DNA of 64,000 nucleotides, from the NCBI RefSeq assembly GCF_029962835.1, contig NC_080584.1, forward strand, positions 77,218,862 to 77,282,861, written 5' to 3'. Of the stretch, positions 44,059-57,570 are shown piece by piece (the stretch's first letter is position 1; each line of letters starts with the position of its first letter). The stretch is from Magnolia sinica. Taxonomy: Eukaryota > Streptophyta > Magnoliopsida > Magnoliales > Magnoliaceae. The translations under genes were made by a program, and so were the position numbers. The notes beneath the pieces are model-generated. The model made no database searches. It was not told the DNA's origin and saw only the letters and a program-made list of their open reading frames with translations.

Positions 44059-45340
44059 ATGGATAACGCCATAATTTGAAATGTGCGCGGGGTTGGGAAT
44101 GCTCCCATGACTCATGCGCTCAAGAAGCTAGTGAAAAAGTTCAATCCTCCAGTAGTAGAAATTATCGAACCGATGCTAGGGGACGACAGGAGAGTGGCAA
44201 CGGGACTGAAGAGTGGGTTCCATTCCTCTCTCTCTAACTCTGATTTGGGAGGTAAAATCTGGATTTTCTATGAGAACCAGCTGAATATTTCCATCATTTC
44301 CGTCTCCAACCAAATGATCACTTTAGAAGTGAACATACTGCCTCTTTCTCATATGATTACTCTCTCAATTGTTTATGGTCGATGCAATAAGATTCAGCGT
44401 AGAAGCCTGTGGAACGATCTTTGCTCCCTTAGTACTAGCATTCAAGGTGTGTGGGCAATAGCTGGAGATTTTAATGCAGAATTCGGCCACTTGACACTTT
44501 GTCCATGTCTGAATTTGCTGATGCAATCCAATCTGCAGGCCTCCTGGAGGCGGGTTACGTTGAAAACTGTTTCACCTGGTGCAATAATCGAGATGATAAT
44601 GCCCGGGTTTTGGCCAGACTCGACAGAGTCCTAATGAACAGCTTGTGGGCCACCTCCTTTCCCAGTTTTCGGGTAGAACACCTCCCTAGAAATAGGTCAA
44701 ATCATGCACCGTTGCGGCTGCATCTTTCTTCTCCATTGTTGTCCAAGCCGAAACCTTTTCGTTTTCTGAGAATGTGGGCTCTTCATGAGTCGTTTCAGTC
44801 GGTCATTTTGAAGGCATGGGCAGGCGACTGTGCTGCAGAACCATTCACCAATATTTATCTCAAGCTGAAAAAGACAAAACAACTGCTGAGAGTTTGGAAC
44901 AGAGAGCAATTTGGGAACATTTTCCAGCAAATCAAAAAGGTAGAAGAGAATCTTGACATCCTTGATAATAGGATTCAGGACGACCACTCGGAAGATCTCA
45001 TCAATCAAAGTCTGGAAATAAAACAAAAGCTAGAGCGTCTGCAATTAATGGAGGAGATTTTTTGGAAACAAAAAGCTAGGAACTCTTGGCTAGAGGAGGG
45101 AGATAAGAACACGGCCTTCTTCCACGCGTCGGCGACTGAAAAAATAAGAAGATTAGCCATTCAATCCATCACCTTGGAGGATGGAACATCTATATCCAAC
45201 TTGGATGATATCAAGTCAACGACGGTGGATTTTTTTGAAGGCCTTTTTCAGGGAGAGGAAGTATCCCTCTTGGCAGACTTTGTTCATAACCTCCCGAGGT
45301 GGCTCCAACAACAGGATAATAATCCTTCCAAAGTCCACCT
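44059..45340 (+). pseudogene. LINE ORF2 endonuclease domain, broken
   Basis: The expected start is at 44059, with an in-frame TGA at codon 7 (44077-44079) where a Trp is normal. The AP-endonuclease core is readable: RGVGNAPMTHALKKL, a glutamate in EIIEPM, VYGRCN, AIAGDFNAEFG, then a frame change near 44480-44510 that looks like a deletion. After it come ENCFTWCNNRDDNARVLARL and SNHAPLRL, where the usual catalytic SDH is SNH. The frame runs on to 45344 through ARNSWLEEGDKNTAFFHASA, the linker before the RT. Confidence 0.82.
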
Positions 45341-46544
45341 ATGAAGGAGGAGGTCTTATTCGCTCTCAAGTCTATCCCCATTGATGGAGCTGCGGGGCCA
45401 GACGGTTTCTCAGCAGCATTTTTCAATAGTTGCTTGGGTATCATTGGCGAAGATGTTCACAAAGTCGCTAAAGCAATGTTTTCAGGAGAGCCTATCCCTC
45501 GAGCCTTCAAAACCACTCTGCTCTGCATGATACCTAAGTCCTCCTCGGCATCCAAGTTCTCTAATTTCAGGCCAATTAACCTGTGTAATGTATTGTATAA
45601 GATTCTTGTAAAAGTCCTTGCTAACCGTCTTAGCTGTCTTTTGCTTAGATGATTTCACAGGAATAAGGCGCATTCGTCCAAGGGAGATACATTGCCGAAA
45701 ATATTGCATTTGCACAGGAAGTGATGAGAGAATTAAACAGGAAAACAAGGGGGGAAATCTTATCCTCAACATCGATCTCGAAAAGGCTTATGATAGGGTG
45801 AATTGGTCTTACCTCAAGCAGTCCTTGCGGAAATTCGGATTCAATGAAAATAGTGTGCAGCTCCTGGAAGCCTGTTGGGCAGAAAATTGGTTTTCCATCC
45901 TCATCAACGGTGAAGCTGCAAGATTCTTCAAATCCTCGAGAGGTCTCCAGCAGGGAGACCCCCTCTCCCTGGCTCTTTTCATCATAGCCATGGAAGTATT
46001 CTCTGTCAATTTAAAGTCTCTATTTGAAGAAGGTCGTTGCATACCTTTCAAATTCTCTCAAGGTAGCCCTTCCTTTTCACATCTTTTGTATGCAGATGAT
46101 ATGTTGGTCTACCTCAACACATGTAAATCTTCACTCACCTCGATGAGGGACTTCCTACGATTCTTCTAAGCAGCCACAGGCCAAAAAATCAATTCCATCA
46201 AGAGTGTTTTTATTGGTCCTGCAAAATGGACCATGGCAAAAATCAGAACCACGAAGACAATGTTAGGTTTCGGCCGAGCGAAGGCTAGTTTAAGATATTT
46301 GGGAGCTCCCCTGATAAGAGGGAGAATTAAAACCTCTGATTTCCAAGCTCTTCAGGATAAGATCAGTAACAAAATCTCTAGCTGGGCAGGAAGACTCATA
46401 ACTCAGGCGGGTCAAGCGACTCTGATTCGCTATGTTCTCGGTAGCTATCCGATCCATATCATGGCAGCTATGCACATTCCAGCACAGGTAATTCAAATTA
46501 TAAACAGCAAGTTCGCTGATTTTTTTAGGATGGGCCGAAGGTAA
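45341..46544 (+). pseudogene. LINE reverse transcriptase domain, three frames
   Basis: Motifs in order: ALKSIPIDGAAGPDGFSAAF, then NFRPINLCNVLYKILVKVLA (first frame, to 45652), then ILNIDLEKAYDRVNWSYL, GLQQGDPLSLALFIIAMEV and the active site LLYADDMLVY (second frame, to 46169). After a TAA come RYLGAPLIRGR and WAGRLITQAGQATLI (46233-46544). The YADD box is intact, but at least two frameshifts or stops inside the domain prevent translation. Confidence 0.85.
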
Positions 46545-46719
46545 AAAGAAACTCCACTGGATAGCATGGCAGAAAGCGACCAAGCCTAAAGAGGAAGGAG
46601 GGCTAGGAATCCAAAATCTGAAAGAGGTGTTGTAGGCCCTTCGTATGAAGCTTGCGTGGAATGTGAAGAATGGTAAAAACAGAGGTCTATGGTGGTAACA
46701 TTCCAGAGATATTCAAGAT

Positions 46720-47595
46720 ATGACGGTAGCGACAGTGCAGCACAACTCTTCCCCAATGAGGCGAAGAATCAGGTGTTTACTTCATTCAATTCATGTTAAC
46801 ACTCATTGGACTGTGTGTTGCAGAGAAGCAAACATATGGACAGATAATTGGACAGGTTTGGGGCCGTTGCAACATCACGTTTCAGGCCAAATCCCGCCAG
46901 AACTGCAGCAGTTGCAGCTGAAAATTTTGCTTGGGAAGTCAAGCCCACTACCGCCATCCAGAATTTTAGAATTTCTGCCTCTAGAGATTATTGATGTTAT
47001 CTTCTCCAAGGGATTCGTCATCACAAAAGAACCGGCGGAATGTGTTTGGCCACATGACCCATCAGGGGAATTCACTCTTAAATCTGCTTGGAAGCTTATT
47101 AGGGGAGCTCAACCACACGTAATGTGGGGAGATTGGATCTGGTTAGGAAAAATTCCTCCCAAAGTTTCTATATTCATTTGGCGTCTATTGCAGAACGCCA
47201 TCCCTGTGGATAATAGAGTTCAAGTGAAAGGAATTGCCCTGCCCTATAAATGTCGCTGCTGCCTTCGGGATAATGATTCGGCTCCAAACTTGGAAACTAT
47301 CAACCACCTATTTCTAACTGGTCAGCAAGCGGTTAAAATCTGGGCACATTTCGAGGGGCTCTGTGGCGTCTCTTCGATACCTTATGTCTCAGTGCTCAGC
47401 AAAATCAATCAGTGGAGAAGTGCATCAGCGCCAGGTACTGCCTCCCAGAAGATCAGATCGTCACTCCCTCTGCTGATTCTCTGGGAATTGTGGAAAGCCC
47501 GAAATGAAGCTTCTTTCGGAGAAAAAACGATGGACGCTCGAAAATCCATTAGTCGGATAAATTGGTGGACCACCCAGACGATCCAAAACTTCTAG
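46720..47595 (+). pseudogene. LINE zinc-binding RVT region
   Basis: A 291-residue open stretch with SGEFTLKSAWKLI, GKIPPKVSIFIWRLLQNAIP and a cysteine-rich KCRCCLRDN followed by NHLF, the zf-RVT module typical of plant LINEs. It then has LLILWELWKARNEASFGE before the stop at 47593-47595. An in-frame connection to the RNase H downstream is lost. Confidence 0.78.
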
Positions 47596-47706
47596 GAACA
47601 GGTTTCATCTACATATTCAAATAAGGTCATCCCAACCTTCCCTGCGCCCAGGCATAATAGGACTACTTCTGTTCTGGTTAAATGGAGTCATCCCACTCCG
47701 GGATGG

Positions 47707-48192
47707 GTGAAACTAAATGTCGACGGGTCTGCAAGGGGAAATCCTGGTTTCTCAAGAGGAGGAGGAATTTGTAGAAAGGAAGATGGCTCCTTCATCTTCG
47801 CTTTCTCCGCAGGTTATGGGTTTGGTACTAATAATAGTGCAGAATTACATGCAATCTGTGATGGTTTAGAGTTATGTCTTCTTAAAGGGATCAACAGGAT
47901 AATGGTAGAATTGGATTCAAAGCTGGTGATTTCCATTCTTGTAGGTGAATCAAGATGCCCGTGGAACTGGAAACCTTGGGTAGATAGGATCAACAACTTG
48001 AGGTTATCTAGCACATTCACATTCCACCACATTCTCCGTGAAGGGAATGGTCCAGCAGACAGCTTGGCGAAAGTGGGGAGCAAGACTCAAGTGAAAAACT
48101 GTCATGATCATTTTGCCTCCCTTCCCAGACAAACAAAGGGCCTGGTTTTTCTCGACAAGGTTGGCCTTGGTTTGATTTGGACCGTCACTTAG
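47707..48192 (+). pseudogene. LINE C-terminal RNase H domain, locally intact
   Basis: 161 residues with the four acidic positions of RNase H visible: LNVDGSARGNPG (Asp), NNSAELHAICDGL (Glu), VELDSKLVI (Asp) and REGNGPADSLAK (Asp). This type of C-terminal RNase H is known in a subset of plant L1 elements and would remove RNA from the cDNA hybrid. The domain has stayed open while the rest of ORF2 decayed. It lies in another frame from the zinc-binding part, so I do not take it for an independent gene. Confidence 0.82.
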
Positions 48193-48407
48193 CCCTCCTG
48201 ATCCCTTGTCCACTGGTTTCCTTATACGTGCTTTTGATGTACAAAGGTGGTATACGATAGGTGGCCCACCCTCTTTTTGTTGCAGGGTCATCCCGAAGAT
48301 GTAAAAATAAATAAAAAATAAAAAATATGTTCATTTTCCCTGTAACTCTTTTTTGAAATGAAAAACAAAAAAAAAAACAAAAAAAAAAACTTTACCAAAA
48401 AAAAAAA

Positions 48408-48463
<56 letters not shown>

Positions 48464-48480
48464 CATATATAAATTCTAAA
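48193..48480 (+). other. LINE 3' UTR, A-rich tail and (TA)n
   Basis: The 3' UTR ends with a ttttttgaaatgaaaaac context, then interrupted A-runs to about 48408, followed by a (TA)n tract of about 48 bp (48410-48458). The microsatellite may have grown from the tail or the target site. Confidence 0.7.
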
Positions 48481-49593
48481 ATCTAAACTCGAAATTAGTT
48501 TGTAGGCTCAAACTTGAACTCACTTCGAATTATTGAGCTCAAGTTCAAGCACCTGGGCTGTGGACCGAACAGAGCCGAGTTGGCCAGTCAAGCTCGAGAA
48601 CCGACCAGAGTTGAGTTCAAGTTGGGGTAATCTGTTGGCCGAGCTAAGTTGACCTAGGCTAAGCTCGAATCAGTTCGGCTCCTGTACATGTTTAGGCCTA
48701 CGATGTGGATAGTCTTGATTGATTTACATGCAGGCTACATGTTTGCTTAGCGTGGCAATGAGCTGGGTCAGGATAGGTTTGGGCCAGACAATAATCCACC
48801 GTTCATTATCAAGGTGGGTCCCGGAGAATGAGTCACCCATTTAAGAAACGATGAAAAATGGAGGAGGGAGTCGAAACCTCTCGTGAGTGTTTGCATTGAC
48901 AGCAACAAACGCAAGTAACTGGAGTTGTTGATGCTTTCATCAATAGGAAATGCTAAAGAGATTCGCGTGAGGAGAGAGTAAATCTTAACGAGTTGAATCT
49001 CGGCACACGTGCCAACGTGAGAGAAATATGTGCAATCCGGACCGATTTTCATCCATAAATCTATGAGAAAATACAATGTACTAAAATCCAGCCCGTTTTA
49101 TTCATTAAATACGCCACGCGGGCAGTTTAAATTGACCATTGGATTTTCTAATTGTAACCGTCCACTTTTATCTTACGATTGTAGAAAAACTAACGAGTGG
49201 ATTGAGATTAATTATGTGTTTCTAGTATGATCACGATATTTCCTAATTAATCATTGGTCTGGATCTCATACACGTTTGTGAACGTTGCACGTGGACAGCG
49301 ATTCATCTCTTTCATTCAGCACACGCGAATAGCATTCGCCTCAGCTATAGCAGCCGTCCTCCGTGGCAATTTTCGGCGTTGAGAGACAAGTGCAAGACAT
49401 CTCAGTGGATGAATCGGTCGTGGGACTAGAGAACACAGGCCGTCCATTTCGGTTAAGACGATCCACTACAAACCATTTTCTGTGGGACAAGTGACAGCGG
49501 ACGGTCAGATAGGACATGAAATTTCGGAAGCGGATTGGGTACTAGCCCCAGCAGGACCTAGCTGGAGATGACGCCGCTTCGGTGGATCACTGA
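48481..49593. other. Non-coding stretch with gccgag-type dispersed repeat
   Basis: Positions 48490-48700 carry degenerate ctcgagccgagttggcc-like repeats, a type dispersed in many plant genomes and also seen near 25850 and 35230. The rest, to 49593, has no recognised gene. The frames at 48768-49076 and 49030-49230 lack domains. Confidence 0.45.
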
Positions 49594-49976
49594 CTGTGGG
49601 GCCCACCTTGATGTATCTTCCTTAAATCTACGCTGTCCATCTGTTTTGAAAGTTCATTTTAATACATTACACAAAAAATGAAGCAGATCCAAATCTCAGG
49701 TGGACCACACCACAGGAAACAACGGTGATTGAATACCCACCATTAAAAACATCTTCGGGGCAACCTGAATGTTTATTTTTCATCCAAAAACCGTTGATAA
49801 GGTCAAAAATACCTGGATGGATGAAGGGACCACATAAGTATCATCTTAATCCAAAACTTTTGTGGCTCATAAGAAGTTTTTAATGGTAAATCACCACGGT
49901 TCCTGTCATGTGGTCACATGTCAGAATGGGTGGACGGTGTGGATTTAAAGCAGATACATCAAGGTGGCCCCCACAG
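49594..49976. mobile_element. Foldback repeat element, best-preserved copy
   Basis: 383 bp. It starts ctgtggggcccaccttgatg and ends catcaaggtggcccccacag, a terminal inverted repeat of about 23 bp with one extra base. Farther in, ccgtccatctgttttgaaag pairs with cagaatgggtggacggt, ggaccacaccacaggaaac with gttcctgtcatgtggtca, and accattaaaaacatctt with agaagtttttaatggt. Only a centre of about 100 bp is unpaired. No transposase or target duplication is visible. The structure fits a foldback MITE. Confidence 0.8.
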
Positions 49977-50029
49977 TTAGGATCTACTGAAGTTGTGCCC
50001 TTTTGTAGATGGACGGTCCTGCCAAGGCC

Positions 50030-50332
50030 ACGTGGGGCTCACTATGATGCATGTGTTTTATCAACGTGAGGCAGATCAAATGCACAAGTTGACCACACCA
50101 TCGGAAACAGCAGGGATTGAACTCTCGCTGCTGAAAACCTCTCAAGGCCATGGTAAACATCAGGGTCAGTCCAAGAAAGGTTTAAACAGTGGGAGTTCAT
50201 TATCACCACTGCTTCCGTGGTGTGGTCCACTCTTACTTTTGATCTACTTTTTTTTTGGGTCATCCCTAAAACGATATATCAAAATGTATGGGCAGAATAA
50301 ATAAAACACATATTTTATGGTGGGTCCACAGA
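50030..50332. mobile_element. Foldback repeat element, adjacent degenerate copy
   Basis: The left end acgtggggctcactatgatg and the right end attttatggtgggtccac pair; gttgaccacaccatcggaaa pairs with ttccgtggtgtggtccac. It lies 53 bp from the copy at 49594-49976. Frames here are incidental. Confidence 0.7.
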
Positions 50333-51185
50333 CAACAATACCTGGTGGGGTGGCACCTAATCCGCACTCTGAAATTTCATGAGACTTGCATGTGTCGACG
50401 CGGGTTGTGTTATACCCTGACAGTCGCTATACAGGAACGGGCAGACGAGGGGTGCACGGTAATATATCTATTTGTCCATGAGGTCTATTCCTTTTCTCAA
50501 ACGTAACTCAAAGTTACCCAAAAAAGGAAGTAGATCCACATACTTAAGTGGACACATCTTTCTCTTCCATTTAATGGTGATAGATCTTTACGAGGTAACG
50601 ATGGTTTTGCTAGGTGATATCCAAATGGTGTATCAACATATAAATGATCAGTTATGAGTTTAGGCTAAGCAATTACGAACCTAGGTTGACACCTTTCATG
50701 AATGGATGGTTAGTCAGGGCGAAAGTCTGAATATGAAGTTTTCTGAAAGAATACCTATCGTGCTGCATCAAAATATGCCTCAGTCAATTGTATATATTAG
50801 TTCTGTTAGAAATTTGATGTTAGTATTGCCAACACCACTGTTATCTCTTTTACAACTGAATATTCATCTGACTCTAATCTAAGAGATAGGGAACGCTCTA
50901 TTGTCTGCCAAGTTTAGGCGACCAGAGAGGGAGATCGGGAACTTCATCTCTTAAGAAGGAAATCAGGATATACCTGGGAGTAGCCCTTCCTTAGGAATCC
51001 ATTGTATTATGGAAGACAAAACTGAGTAAGCCCTGAACCACCTCCATTGGCCAAATCACGCTATTTAAATTTTGAATAAATTATTCAAATGGTTTAGGAA
51101 GTAACAGGGTAAGTTCGCAGTTGTACTACTACCTCAGTCAACCATAAGCCATATTTGGAATGATTGACCAACAATCTACATTGTC
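50333..51185. other. No recognisable gene
   Basis: Both strands were inspected. Small frames at 50288-50506 and 50472-50657 show no domain. The stretch leads into LTR-like sequence. Confidence 0.4.
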
Positions 51186-51189
51186 ACGA

Positions 51190-51450
51190 CCAATTTTACC
51201 ATTTTTTAATCAAGATGGTTAAATTTGTTTTTTTTTTTTTTTTTTTACCATGATGACCGAGTTCGACTAGGACAGCCGAATTTATCGTTTTTCAATTGTG
51301 ATGACCGAGTTCGACAACTATGGCTAAATTTACCGTTTTTCGATTCAGATAGCTAAGTTCAGCTAAGTCAGCCGAAATTGATGTTTTGTAGTTACGATAG
51401 TTAAGTTCGATAAAGATGAGTGAAATTGATGTTTTTACATGACCGAACAA
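51190..51450. repeat. ~48-bp tandem repeat, about 5 copies
   Basis: The anchor gatgaccgagttcgac (or gatagYtaagttc) lies at 51252, 51300, 51349 and 51396, with steps of 47-49 bp. Each unit also has a gccgaaattgatgtttt-like half. A 21-bp T-run sits in the first unit. The array lies at the left of LTR-like sequence. Confidence 0.75.
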
Positions 51451-51479
51451 TCAAATTTATTACCACAAACAACAAAATA

Positions 51480-52800
51480 ATATTTCATTCACCTTTTACC
51501 AGAGGTGAAGCGATGTGAGGGGCAATGTTGTACCGTATTCTTAATGATTTTTGGAAAACTTAATTTGAAATTATACATGTTATAGCATGGGAAAGATATT
51601 GCAGGCTAAAGATCTTTAAAGATTCTTAAAGTGCCATTTATGGAATCGCAGCTAATAATATGATAAGATATGGAGTAATTAAGAAGAATTTAGAAGCAAA
51701 CCAAGTGGTCGGTAGTCATTCAAAAGGTCAACTAAGCGTCATCCAGGAAGTCGACTAATCAGATGATAGTCATTCAAGAGGTCGATCAAGCGGCCAAGTG
51801 AAATACAATTGATTTGGCAAAGAGGTCTAGAGCGATTACTAGGATATGTGAAAAAAAGCATCCAAAAGGTCATGTAGTATTAAAGCAGTTATAGAAACTG
51901 TCACACATGGGAAGTATCTAGATGGCCAAGTTAAGGTTATAAATAGCAAATGAATTTAGCAAAACAAATCGTTTCATACCAACCCAATCAAACCCAATAT
52001 ATCTTTCAATTATCCTCATGTAAGATCTCTATGAGGTGGGCCTCATCGATCAATGGTCTAGATTATCTTAAAGGATGGATGGTGTACACGGGTATACCAG
52101 TGAATCCCACTGCATTTGTGATTTCAGATTAATATGCGTAAGTGATTGGAATGCTTAGCTACAATACACAGGTAGTTGTTTGTAGACTACTAGGATACTA
52201 ATGTGTGGAGCTGTGAGGAGAGAGTTGTGATGGGTTTCAAACTCTCTTTCTCCCACCAACTATAATTGAGGCTAGGTCCCCGATCCTACACCGACAGCAG
52301 AAGTAAAGTCCCATCAATTCTTCTATTATCTGGTGTGAAGGAGAGGAAGATCCTGGTATTCTAATTGCTGGTATTATATTCATTCATCTATGGTGTCTTA
52401 GACAGGTAAGCTACTATCTTAACCCCTTGATCTCTATGTCTTATGCATAGCAAGGCCAGTGGGCCAATTCCACATATCAAATAAGTCCCACACCTCGTAG
52501 TTTACATTCCTTAGTATATTCACTCTACCTTTCTGCAAGTCAATTACATTTCCTAGTGTAATCATTTACTTTTCGCTTGTTGTTTACATTATATAGTGTA
52601 ATCCGTAACGGTAATTAAGTAACTTGTAATCTTAATTATGATTTGGGTTTACACTTATACGCTAGATTCATTTTTCCATCTAGCAAGGTGTTTTGTAGCT
52701 ACTCTTCGCGACCGACTGTAAAGTATTCTCTCATGTTTTTCTTTCATCCGTATTGAAAATCTCTTTAATACTGAAGGCAAATATGTAACCCATCATCAAA
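51480..52800 (+). mobile_element. Probable TAT/Ogre-type LTR remnant
   Basis: The segment has repeated aggtcgatcaagcggcc-like motifs at 51700-51830 and a leader-like part with tgtagctactcttcgcgacc near 52694. This resembles the U5 side of Ogre/TAT LTRs from memory. No LTR partner, primer site or protein domain was found. The call is tentative. Confidence 0.35.
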
Positions 52801-52937
52801 GGATGAACTCTACTTTCTGAATATCGCCTGATCCTATTTACAAATATGAGTGAACAGCTAAATAGGCAACCGATCTTATTCGATCTCAGTATGGTTATAT
52901 ACCACGTATTTGCATACCTCAGTGATTGGAGTCATAG

Positions 52938-53087
52938 TTTTTTTTTTTTTTGGGTTCGGTTGTTAGTACACACCCATGTCAGTACACACTCCATGTTAGC
53001 CACCCCCACTAGGGATCGATACCAAGACCTCAAGTGTTGAAACGAGGCATCTCCATTCAGTCTGCCAATTGAGCTATGGATCTAGAT
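52938..53087 (-). mobile_element. tRNA-derived SINE, copy 2, with 16-bp target duplication
   Basis: On the minus strand it reads a tRNA-like head with A-box tagctcaattggcagact and B-box ggtatcgatccc, a ctagtgggggtggctaac body and an A-tail. The flanks gtgattggagtcatag at 52922-52937 and 53088-53103 are identical, a clear target-site duplication of L1-driven insertion. Body and tail match the copy at 13018-13159. It is a SINE, not a functional tRNA gene. Confidence 0.9.
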
Positions 53088-53214
53088 GTGATTGGAGTCA
53101 TAGTTGTTCGGTTTGAATTGAGTTGTAAATTCAATTTTAGTACACACACTTATCGCATGACTAGAATAGGAAATTGAGCACTAACAAAAAATCTTGTTGG
53201 TGGTGCACTAAATA

Positions 53215-55850
<2,636 letters not shown>

Positions 55851-56280
55851 CCTCTGGGTTGGTTTTCGTGGCTCAGAGAAAGTCCGGGTGGTTCTTGGTT
55901 TTGGAATCATTTGTTGGTGGAGATGGTTGATTCTCTTTAGTTTTGGCAGATGCTTTAGCTGCTTGTTTTGGGTTGCAGGCGAGTGTATTGTTTCAGCTTT
56001 GTTTGGTATTTCTAGTTGTCGGATTCGTGTAGTGTTTTGTGGGTTGTGGCTGGCCATTGGTGGGCATGGAGAAGTACGTGGCTATTTCCGAGGTCCATCA
56101 TGGAATGGTGCCAGAGCTTTTGTCTTTGCCTGCCTGCAAAACTTTCAGAGTTTTTTTCTTCTTTTTTTTTTTTTATAGCAGAGCTATGGAAATATATGGC
56201 AGTTGGGGATCACTGGTCTTTAATTTTACCCACACATTTTCCAATCCATCAAAGAGGTGATGAGTTCCAACTTTATTAAT
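55851..56280. other. GT-rich segment of distinct composition
   Basis: From 55851 to about 56170 the plus strand is rich in G and T (tggttttcgtggctcagaga, ggttgtggctggccattggt) and ends in a T-run at 56160-56176. This is unlike its AT-rich surroundings. Overlapping frames (55888-56178, 56039-56260) are Phe/Trp-rich without a known domain. It could be a captured transcript fragment or retroelement leader. Confidence 0.35.
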
Positions 56281-57523
56281 AAATAAATATATATGATACT
56301 TTTGGTTATCTGAATTTTAAACTTTTTGGTTTTCTTTTAATGGACCCAAGCAAGACAGGATGTGAACTAGGAGCTGTTGGGACTCGTGGAAACATATAAA
56401 GAAAACGACACAATCTGTATAATTAATTGATCTATTGAGAGCCAAGGTCATAGTTCCATGTGATTAATGTTCAAGTGCTTCATAAGAAAATCGTCCGATC
56501 AAATTATTGTTTTTATTGGTGCTGATGATTATGTTTAATAGAATTATCTTCCAATTAGATAAGATAAGACTTCGATTGCGATTGAGTTATAAAAGTGGAA
56601 TCAATAAAATAGATATTATGATTGCTCTAAAATATATTCTTGGATCTTTAGTGTTTTATTTATTCATTATAAACTCTAACTTATTTGTTGGATTAAAAAT
56701 CTAGATAATATGTTTATCTTTAGATTAGTTTAATTTATGTTCCCCATTCCTTGAGGATTCGAGAACGGTTTTACTGAATTATTGTTGTATCGCAGCCCTG
56801 CAATTGGGGTTGTCAACCCTTGAGTTTGATCAAAGGTTGACTTGTACTGATGATAGTTGACCTTGAGTCACCACTAGCCAATTAACCTAAAATCCCGCTA
56901 TAGACTAGACCCTAAAGAATCTATGAAAGCCAGATATTCCGAAAATTCTCTTGCTTAAAATGTGACTCCTTATTTACGACCTGAGATTCTGAGTATAGGA
57001 CCTTGGTTACAGAGAAGGAATGTGTTAGGTACTCTCTACCTCATATGAATGTATGGTATTTACTTCGTGTGGTTAACTTATCATAGAAGATTTAATGCTA
57101 GAATGCAAAGTATCGAAATGAGATTATGTAAATTCAAATTTCTAATGCAACAGGATCCATAATTCCAATAAGCCACAAAGCATACGTATAGGGAATGTCT
57201 AAAAGAATAAGGGGGTTAAGAAGAGATGTGATGATGCTAAAATGATATGTTAGAGAACTAGGCAACAATGAGTTTCTGACATGACATGATCCAAAATTCT
57301 AGCAAGTCACAAATCATACGCTCAATGAGAGCATTGAGAGGCATAGTAGTTGAGAAGGGAAGTAATGGTGCGATTTATGATATAAGTGAGGTGACTTGAT
57401 CTTTAGCTTGCAACTTGATGTGGATTGGACTTGTAACTGAGTGGGTTTAGGCTTAAAGGGATGGCCCTAATGGGTTGAGAGGTTATGAGAGGGTTAGATA
57501 GATGAGGGCTTTAAAGCTCAAGC

Positions 57524-57570
<47 letters not shown>

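Larger units (their letters stand above)
41840..48408 (+). mobile_element. L1-type LINE, full-length but inactivated
   Basis: This element has the order ORF1 (RRM plus DUF4283-like), ORF2 endonuclease, reverse transcriptase, zinc-binding RVT segment, RNase H, 3' UTR and A-rich tail (48361-48408). This is the plant L1 layout with an added C-terminal RNase H. Nonsense and frameshift mutations occur in every domain except the terminal RNase H, so it is a dead copy. The exact 5' end and target duplication were not resolved, because A/T-rich flanks on both sides hide them. Confidence 0.88.

Noticed and set aside
52938..53087. Functional tRNA gene
   Set aside because: A- and B-box-like motifs exist, but there is no complete cloverleaf; an A-tail and target duplication show it is a SINE.
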